Assembly (NCBI GenBank): GCA_002382645.1 | Contig: DFYP01000150.1 | Coordinates: 1 to 36,920, forward strand | From: Desulfovibrio sp. UBA4079 | GTDB lineage: Bacteria > Desulfobacterota > Desulfovibrionia > Desulfovibrionales > Desulfovibrionaceae | Length of the DNA stretch: 36,920 nucleotides | Reading direction: 5' to 3' | Shown: in pieces, positions 31,748 through 36,920 of the stretch | How positions within the stretch are numbered: the first letter of the stretch is position 1 | Layout of the letters: the number at the start of each line of letters is the position of its first letter | Position numbers and translations under genes: made by a program | The notes under the pieces: generated by a model | What the model saw: only the letters and a program-made list of their open reading frames with translations | Databases searched by the model: none | Told to the model about the DNA's origin: nothing

Positions 31748-33883
31748 ATGCACGAGAGCAAATGGATTCCCACGGTTTGCTACCAATGCAAGGCGGAATG
31801 CGCCATCCTGGCCCGCGTGGAGGACGGCGTGGTCAAGGAGGTCAAGGGCAATCCCCGGGCGCGCGGCAAGATGTGCGTCAAGGGCATGGCCGGCATCACC
31901 ACGCTCTACTCCCAGGAACGGCTCAAGTACCCCATGAAGCGCGTGGGCGAGCGCGGGGACGGCAAGTTCGAGCGCATCAGCTGGGACGAGGCCATGAACA
32001 TCATGGAGAAGAAGCTCCGTGACCTCATGGCCCGCGGCGAGGGCCACAAGTTCACCTATTCCATGTTCCCGCACTCCACCACGGACCCGAAGTGGCGCTT
32101 CGTCAACGCCGTGGGCGGCTTCATCAGCACCGGCCTGCCCCACTGCGACTCGGCCAAGATCATGGCCCACCTGCACACCTTCGGCTGCTTCCCGAACCAC
32201 CACATCGCGCCCATGTACTACACCGTGCCCAAGGGCGGGATCATGATCCTCTCCGGCCGCCACCCCTTCGGCTGCCTGGACGACGCCTGCGTGCCCCGGG
32301 ACATCCTGGGCGCCAAGGAGCGCGGAGCCAAGCTCATCGTCATCGACCCCATCTTCCGCACCGAGGCGGCCAAGGCCGACTGGTGGATCCCGATCAAGCC
32401 CGGCGGCGACGCGGCCCTGTTCCTGGGCATGTGCCACCACCTGATCAAGAAGAACCTGTACGCCAAGGATTTCTGCGACAAGTGGGTGCGCGAGGGCGAC
32501 ATGGCCAAGCTCAAGGCCTTCCTCAAGGACAAGACCCCGGAAGCCATGAGCAAGATCTGCGAGGTCCCGGCCAAGGACATCGTCAAGCTGGCCGAGATGT
32601 GCGCCAAGGCCCCCAGCGTCAGCGTGGACGCCTTCAAGTCCATCATGTACGGCAACGCCATGGACTGGGGCCAGGCCTGGTCCATCTTCCTGGTCATCAC
32701 CGGCAACCTGGACAACCCCGGCGGCCAGCCCATGCCGGAGATCGCGCCCATGGCCCCGGTCAAGCCGGTGCCGCCCGCGCCGAACCTCAAGGAGCTGGGC
32801 TACCACCGCACCGGGCCCAACCGCGACAAGTTCGACCACTACACCTTCATCCTGGAGCCCACCTGGTACGCGGCCCAGGCCATCAAGGACGGCACCCTCA
32901 AGGTCTTCTTCGCCTCGGAGTGCAACCCGGCCCTGTCCGAGATGGGCTCGGGCGAGTGGCGCAAGGCCGTGACCATGAAGGACAAGAACGGCAACTACGC
33001 CCTGGAGCTGTTCGTGGTCACCGAGATCCTGCCTTCGGAGACCATGAAGTGGGCCGACCTGGTGCTCCCGGACCAGACCAACTTCGAGCGCTGGGAGCTC
33101 CTGTACATGCCCTGGTGGTACAACTTCGGGCACACCGCCGCGATCTGCCAGCCCGTGGTCAAGCCCGTGGGCGAGTCGCGCCACGCCAACCGGGTCATGA
33201 TCGATCTCGGCAAGCGCATGTTCCCGCAGTACTTCGCCTTCAAGGACGACGTGGAGTACTACGACATCGAGCTCTCCGGCGTGGGCATGACCATGCAGAA
33301 GATGCTCGACGGCGGCGCGCTCTGGTCCCCGGGCACGGTGGGCTTCCGCAAGTACGAGGACGCCGGCAAGTTCAACACCCCCAGCGGCAAGATCGAGCTG
33401 GAATGGCAGATGTACAAGGACATCGGCCGGGAGTGGCCCAGCCCCGAGCTGCCCCTGGAGTTCCGCCGGGACGAGAAGAAGTACCCCTTCATCCTGGTGA
33501 ACTTCCGGACCATCTTCCTGAACAACACCGGGGCCTGGTCGCAGAACAACGCCCAGCTCCGGGACAAGGTCTCGGGCCTGGACGCCAACCCGCTGCTGCT
33601 CAACCCCATCGACGGGGCCAGGCTGGGCCTCAAGGACGGCTCCACCGTGACCGTGGAATCGAGCACGGGCCGGGTGCGCCTGCCGGTGATGTTCACTGAG
33701 AAGATCAAGCCCGGCTGCGCGGGAGTCATCCACGGCTTCGGCCAGACCATGGGCAAGGTGGCGGCGCGCGGCGCCTGGATCGGCGACAACGAACTCATCG
33801 CCGACGCGGGCTCGCACCTGGACGAACAGGATCTCCGCGGCGGCGAGGCCCACGTCTCCACCCGGGTCCGGATCTCCAAGTAA
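31748..33883 (+). CDS. Cytoplasmic molybdopterin (bis-MGD) oxidoreductase catalytic subunit
   Basis: A 711-residue DMSO-reductase-superfamily enzyme. An N-terminal [4Fe-4S] site is formed by Cys11, Cys14, Cys18 and Cys43 (CYQCKAEC ... MCVKG), with Lys45 in the usual electron-transfer place. Cys133 (GLPHCDSAKI) is the best candidate Mo/W ligand, which would group it with Nap/PhsA/acetylene-hydratase-type enzymes. MGD-binding segments follow (LIVIDPIFRTEA, PGGDAALFLGM) with a C-terminal molydop-binding domain (ANPLLLNPIDGARLGLKDG). There is no Tat signal, so it should act in the cytoplasm. GGAGG lies 7 nt before the ATG at 31748; an ATG at 31733 has no such site. The Fe-S partner follows after 12 nt. 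The substrate is unknown; nitrate, thiosulfate or polysulfide chemistry are all possible. Confidence 0.88.
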   Translation: MHESKWIPTVCYQCKAECAILARVEDGVVKEVKGNPRARGKMCVKGMAGITTLYSQERLKYPMKRVGERGDGKFERISWDEAMNIMEKKLRDLMARGEGHKFTYSMFPHSTTDPKWRFVNAVGGFISTGLPHCDSAKIMAHLHTFGCFPNHHIAPMYYTVPKGGIMILSGRHPFGCLDDACVPRDILGAKERGAKLIVIDPIFRTEAAKADWWIPIKPGGDAALFLGMCHHLIKKNLYAKDFCDKWVREGDMAKLKAFLKDKTPEAMSKICEVPAKDIVKLAEMCAKAPSVSVDAFKSIMYGNAMDWGQAWSIFLVITGNLDNPGGQPMPEIAPMAPVKPVPPAPNLKELGYHRTGPNRDKFDHYTFILEPTWYAAQAIKDGTLKVFFASECNPALSEMGSGEWRKAVTMKDKNGNYALELFVVTEILPSETMKWADLVLPDQTNFERWELLYMPWWYNFGHTAAICQPVVKPVGESRHANRVMIDLGKRMFPQYFAFKDDVEYYDIELSGVGMTMQKMLDGGALWSPGTVGFRKYEDAGKFNTPSGKIELEWQMYKDIGREWPSPELPLEFRRDEKKYPFILVNFRTIFLNNTGAWSQNNAQLRDKVSGLDANPLLLNPIDGARLGLKDGSTVTVESSTGRVRLPVMFTEKIKPGCAGVIHGFGQTMGKVAARGAWIGDNELIADAGSHLDEQDLRGGEAHVSTRVRISK

Positions 33884-33895
33884 AGGAGGGGCGAA

Positions 33896-34447
33896 ATGAA
33901 ACAACTGAGCATCATGGTGGACCTCGACCGCTGCATCGGCTGCAAGACCTGCATCGTGGCCTGCCGCAACCACCACGGCCTGGTGGACCACGAGAAGGCC
34001 ATGCCCGGCGAGATGAGCCACTATCTGCGGGTGGAGACCGAACTGCGCGGGACCTATCCGGACCTCGAAGAGGACTACTGGGTGGTCATGTGCCAGCACT
34101 GCAAGAAGCCGCCCTGCGTCAAGGCCTGCGAATCCGGGGCCATCCGCAAGGACGCGCAGACCGGCATCGTGTTCATCGACAAGGACAAGTGCACCGGGGC
34201 CAAGAAATGCGTCGCGAAGTGCCCCTACGACGTGATCCAGTTCGACGCGGCCCGGAAGTTCGCCCACAAGTGCGACCTCTGCTACGGCCGGGTCATCCAC
34301 GGCCAGGAGCCCGTGTGCGTGGAGGTCTGCCTCGCCGACGCGCTGAGCTTCGGTGAGAAGGAGATCCTGCTCATGCGCGCCGAGGCCGCGGGCAAGAAGG
34401 TGATCAAGAAGCGCAGCGCCCAGTCCATCATCTACGTCAAGAGCTGA
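33896..34447 (+). CDS. Four-cluster ferredoxin subunit (NrfC/PsrB/NarH-like)
   Basis: A 183-residue electron-transfer subunit. Cys motifs in order: C13-x2-C16-x2-C19-x3-C23; C66-x2-C69-x4-C74-x3-C78; C99-x5-C105-x3-C109; and C126-x2-C129-x11-C141-x3-C145. The third motif reads CTGAKKC, with Ala102 where a Cys is expected. In NarH the same position is Trp and the cluster is [3Fe-4S], so this cluster is probably [3Fe-4S] too. It should carry electrons to or from the Mo subunit encoded immediately upstream. No NrfD/PsrC membrane anchor is present nearby. AAAGGAGG precedes the ATG. Confidence 0.92.
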   Translation: MKQLSIMVDLDRCIGCKTCIVACRNHHGLVDHEKAMPGEMSHYLRVETELRGTYPDLEEDYWVVMCQHCKKPPCVKACESGAIRKDAQTGIVFIDKDKCTGAKKCVAKCPYDVIQFDAARKFAHKCDLCYGRVIHGQEPVCVEVCLADALSFGEKEILLMRAEAAGKKVIKKRSAQSIIYVKS

Positions 34448-34459
34448 GGCCGGAATCCG

Positions 34460-34492
34460 GGCCGGGCGGCCCCGCCAGGGAGCCGCCCGGCC
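34460..34492 (+). terminator. Strong hairpin after the Fe-S subunit gene
   Basis: A perfect 11-bp GC-only stem (34460-34470 with 34482-34492) and an 11-nt loop, 12 nt after the stop. No T-run follows. It may attenuate transcription into the HPP gene or stabilise the 3' end of the oxidoreductase mRNA. Confidence 0.5.
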
Positions 34493-34515
34493 GAGGCCGG
34501 ACCGCCGGAGGGCGC

Positions 34516-35283
34516 ATGATCCAGATTCGGCTGCGGGCCCCGTGCGCGCGGGAATTCCAGAAGGACGTGTACCGGCCGGGGGTCATTTCCCTGACCCGTC
34601 TGGTCTGGGGCTCCCTGGGCGGGGGCCTGGCCCTGGCGGCCATCGCCCTGCTCTCCCGGGCCTGCGGGGTGGGCGTGCTCTATCCGCCCCTGGCAGCCAC
34701 CTGCTTCATCAACGCCGCCTGCCCGCACCTGCGGGTGGCCCGCCCCCGGCCGGTCATCGTGGGCCATCTCGTGTCCAGCGCGGCCGGGGTCCTGGCCGTG
34801 GCCGTGGGCGAGGCCCTGGACGGCCTGCTGGGCGGCGCGCTCGTGGCCTTCAAGCTGGGCCTGGCCGTGGGTCTGGCCGCCCTGTTCATGCAGATCTTCG
34901 ACGCCGACCATCCCCCGGCCGCGGCCACGGCGGCCATCCCGGCCATCCTGCCCCTGCCCGTGGCGCCCCTGCTCCTGCCCCTGCACATGGCCTGGGGCGC
35001 GGTCATCGCCGTGCTGGCGGCCCTGCTCTGGAACCGCATCTGGTTCGCCTACCCGCCCCCCGAGACCGAGGACTGCCCCCGCTGCCTGGGCCTGTACCAG
35101 GGCCGCCTGGAGACCGCGGGCCTGGTCCTGACCGCGGCCGCGGCCCTGCTCATGGGCCTGCGGACCGTGTTCCCGGCGCTCTACGAGCCCGGCCTGGGAC
35201 TCATGCTCCTGGGCGGGCTGCTGCTCCTGTTCCAGCCCCTGCGCGAGGCCCGCATTGCGGGCCAGGAACCGCCCCGCGCCTGA
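34516..35283 (+). CDS. HPP-family integral membrane protein
   Basis: A 255-residue protein with about seven hydrophobic helices. The HPP signatures are present: LYPPLAATCFINAA, an Arg-Pro-rich cytoplasmic loop (RVARPRPVIVGH) and DADHPPAAATAAIPAI. Members of this family in cyanobacteria and chloroplasts transport nitrite. The last 80 residues, after a CxxC-containing loop (EDCPRCLG), add two more helices not typical of the shortest members. GGAGG precedes the ATG. It is 68 nt downstream of the Fe-S subunit gene, with a hairpin between them. If the upstream oxidoreductase handles nitrogen oxyanions this could be its transporter, which is inference only. Confidence 0.85.
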   Translation: MIQIRLRAPCAREFQKDVYRPGVISLTRLVWGSLGGGLALAAIALLSRACGVGVLYPPLAATCFINAACPHLRVARPRPVIVGHLVSSAAGVLAVAVGEALDGLLGGALVAFKLGLAVGLAALFMQIFDADHPPAAATAAIPAILPLPVAPLLLPLHMAWGAVIAVLAALLWNRIWFAYPPPETEDCPRCLGLYQGRLETAGLVLTAAAALLMGLRTVFPALYEPGLGLMLLGGLLLLFQPLREARIAGQEPPRA

Positions 35284-35294
35284 ACCAAGACCCC

Positions 35295-35321
35295 TTGACT
35301 CCCTCGGAGGTGGGGTATAAT
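35295..35321 (+). promoter_or_regulatory. Candidate sigma70 promoter of the HyfB-like gene
   Basis: TTGACT (35295-35300), a 15-nt spacer and a perfect TATAAT (35316-35321). The spacer is short, so strength is uncertain. It lies about 30 nt before the ATG and suggests separate transcription from the HPP gene. Confidence 0.5.
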
Positions 35322-35352
35322 TGACAGGCGTTTTTCCCAACGGGGAGGGTCC

Positions 35353-36831
35353 ATGGTTCTGTTCTGTTCCGGGCTTGCGGTGCTCCTGGCGGGGGCCTTC
35401 TGCGCCTTCCTCCTGGCGGGCCGCAACCGGGCGGCCAACGCCCTGGGACCCGCGGCCGCGGCCGCGGGCTCGGCCCTCTGTCTGGCGGCCGGGATCCTGG
35501 CCCTGACCGACCAGGGTTGGAGCCTGACCCTGGCCTGGGCCATGCCCGGGGCCTCCCTGCGCCTGGCCCTGGACCCCCTCTCCGGCCTGTTCCTCCTGCC
35601 CGGCGGCATCCTGGGTGTGGCCTCGGCCCTGGCCGGACGCGCCGCGCTCCAACACCACGACGGCCCCCTGGGCCCGCACTGGGGCTTCTTCAACCTGACG
35701 CTTGCGGCCTCGGCCGTGGTCCTGGCGGCCCGCGACTCCCTGCTCTTCCTGCTGGCCTGGGAGGTCATGTCCGTGGCCTCCTTCTTCTGCATCACCCTGA
35801 ACGACCGCGAGGAGCGGGTACGCTCGGCGGGCTGGCTCTACTTCGCGGCCGCGCACCTGGGGGCCGCGGCCCTCATCGCCCTGTTCCTGCTCCTGGGCTC
35901 GGCCGCGGGCTCGCCGGACTTCGCGGCCTTCACCGGGCTTTCGCTCCAGGGCTGGCTGCCCACGGCCGTGTTCCTCCTGGCCCTGGCCGGGTTCGGCTCC
36001 AAGGCCGGGTTCTTCCCCATGCACGTCTGGCTGCCCGAGGCCCATCCGGCCGCGCCGAGCCACGTCTCGGCCTATCTCTCGGGCGCGCTCATCAAGGCCG
36101 GGCTCTATGGCTTTTTGCGCGTGCTCACCTTTCTCGGCCCGCCGCAGGCCTGGTGGGGGACCCTCTGCCTGGGCCTGGGCCTGGCCGGGGCCCTGCTGGG
36201 CATCCTCCTGGCCCTGGGCCAGCGCGACCTGAAGCGCCTGCTGGCCTACTCCAGCGTGGAGAACATGGGCATCATGCTCCTGGGCGTGGGCCTGGGGCTC
36301 ATCGGCCTGGCCTACGACGCGCCCCTGGTGGCCGGGCTGGGCTTTGCCGGGGCCCTGCTGCACATGCTCAACCACTGCCTGATGAAGGGCCTGCTGTTCC
36401 TGTCCGCGGGCTCGGTGCTCCACGGCGCGGGCACCGTGCGCATGACCCTGCTGGGCGGCCTGCTCCAGCGCATGCCCGTCACCGGCACGCTGTTCTGCCT
36501 GGGCGCCTTGGCCATCTGCGGCCTGCCCCCGGGCAACGGATTTTTGAGCGAGCTGCTGCTCTACGTGGCCGCCGCGGGCTGGGCCCGGGACCTGGGTCCG
36601 GCCCAGGCCGCCCTGCTCTGGACCGCGGTGGTCGGCCTGGCCCTCACCGGCGGGCTGGCGGCCTTCGCCATGGTCCGGGCCTTTGGCCTGACCTTCCAGG
36701 TCTCGCCCCGGCCTGCCTCTGCCTCCTGGCCGCGGGGGCCGCGCCCCTGCTCCTGGCCGGAATCTGGCCCGCCGCCGCCCAGCTGGCCCCGGTGGGCCGG
36801 GCCCCCCTGGTCTTCGGGCAGGGCCTGCTGA
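35353..36831 (+). CDS. Hydrogenase-4/complex-I-like proton-conducting subunit (HyfB-like), frameshifted
   Basis: Antiporter-like membrane subunit of group 4 hydrogenase or complex-I relatives. Residues 1-447 are well conserved: many helices, LLAWEVMSVASFFC, FGSKAGFFPMHVWLPEAHPAAPSHVSAYLSG (with the conserved Lys and the discharge-site region), a second Lys in SGALIKAGLYGF, and LNHCLMKGLLFLSAGSV. After FGLTFQ (about 36,699) the reading frame turns into a Pro/Ser/Trp-rich non-membrane tail ending at 36,831. The hydrophobic sequence continues in another frame (see next entry). This is either a true disabling mutation or a sequence error. GGGGAGGG precedes the ATG, and a promoter-like sequence lies upstream. 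Related genes presumably follow beyond the window. Confidence 0.85.
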   Translation: MVLFCSGLAVLLAGAFCAFLLAGRNRAANALGPAAAAAGSALCLAAGILALTDQGWSLTLAWAMPGASLRLALDPLSGLFLLPGGILGVASALAGRAALQHHDGPLGPHWGFFNLTLAASAVVLAARDSLLFLLAWEVMSVASFFCITLNDREERVRSAGWLYFAAAHLGAAALIALFLLLGSAAGSPDFAAFTGLSLQGWLPTAVFLLALAGFGSKAGFFPMHVWLPEAHPAAPSHVSAYLSGALIKAGLYGFLRVLTFLGPPQAWWGTLCLGLGLAGALLGILLALGQRDLKRLLAYSSVENMGIMLLGVGLGLIGLAYDAPLVAGLGFAGALLHMLNHCLMKGLLFLSAGSVLHGAGTVRMTLLGGLLQRMPVTGTLFCLGALAICGLPPGNGFLSELLLYVAAAGWARDLGPAQAALLWTAVVGLALTGGLAAFAMVRAFGLTFQVSPRPASASWPRGPRPCSWPESGPPPPSWPRWAGPPWSSGRAC

Positions 36832-36920
36832 CCACCACCGTGGCCGCCCTGGCCGCGCTCCTGGTCCTGGGCCTGGCCGCGGCCCTGGCCCGCCGCCTGC
36901 TCCTGCGCGGACGGACCATT
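36714..36920 (+). pseudogene. Out-of-frame continuation of the HyfB-like gene
   Basis: Read in the frame with codons starting at 36,714, the sequence encodes hydrophobic helices (CLCLLAAGAAPLLLAGIWPA, then VAALAALLVLGLAAALARRL) expected of the C-terminal part of the same subunit. It runs open to the window end. The junction with the first frame lies between about 36,697 and 36,714. Compared with relatives, a short cytoplasmic loop after FGLTFQ also seems missing, so a small out-of-frame deletion fits better than a single-base error. Confidence 0.65.

Noticed and set aside
31346..34300. Minus-strand open frame of 984 codons opposite the oxidoreductase genes
   Set aside because: Low-complexity Val/Gly/Leu/His composition without a domain; a shadow of the Mo oxidoreductase and Fe-S genes.

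Overview
The window is GC-rich DNA with islands of AT-rich sequence at about 13,290-13,450, 14,520-15,000, 24,840-25,030 and 30,000-30,200. Gene content suggests a motile, anaerobically respiring, sulfate-reducer-like deltaproteobacterium (Desulfovibrionaceae-like). The signs are many two-component systems, a Mo/W bis-MGD oxidoreductase with a four-cluster Fe-S partner, a TauE/SafE transporter, a hydrogenase-4-type membrane subunit, and flagellar axial proteins rich in Asp, Ser and Thr. The genus is an inference. No tRNA, rRNA, CRISPR array or insertion sequence was seen.

Layout, left to right. (1) 1-2,565, minus strand: a partner-switching cassette with a PAS-PAS-SpoIIE phosphatase, a STAS antagonist and an anti-sigma kinase cut by the window edge. 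(2) 2,768-3,592, minus: a DsbA-like lipoprotein with a strong terminator. (3) 3,746-8,584, plus: a degenerate GGDEF protein that keeps its I-site, overlapping a cardiolipin synthase, then a zinc phospholipase C-like secreted protein and an MFS exporter. (4) 8,585-13,272, minus: one overlapping operon of OmpR-type regulator, TonB-dependent receptor, YfiR-like protein and CHASE8-HAMP histidine kinase. It looks like a rewired Yfi pathway. (5) 13,530-22,594, plus: flagellin with a terminator, then a flagellar operon (flgD-flgE-flgK-flgL-fliD) led by a small sigma-factor-like gene whose base composition changes sharply in mid-gene.

(6) 22,684-29,927: two divergent operons. Leftward are a 57-residue protein, a stress-protein-like protein, a 96-residue membrane protein and a TauE/SafE transporter. 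Rightward are a Lon-type protease with a receiver domain inserted before its AAA+ module, a histidine kinase and a sigma54-dependent response regulator, all with overlapping ends. The leftward operon has a recognisable -24/-12 promoter. Two 17-bp dyads (TGTT-N9-AACA) lie about 110 and 205 bp upstream of its expected start, where a sigma54 activator would bind. I infer one circuit: kinase to activator and phospho-gated Lon, acting on the divergent operon.

(7) 30,210-36,920, plus: an ECF sigma factor fused to a cytoplasmic NrtA/NasS-like ligand-binding domain, a cytoplasmic molybdopterin oxidoreductase, an Fe-S subunit with a NarH-like three-Cys cluster, an HPP-family membrane protein, and a HyfB-like subunit that is frameshifted near 36,700. 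I infer that the fused sigma senses a small oxyanion (nitrate-like is the simplest guess) and drives the adjacent oxidoreductase genes.
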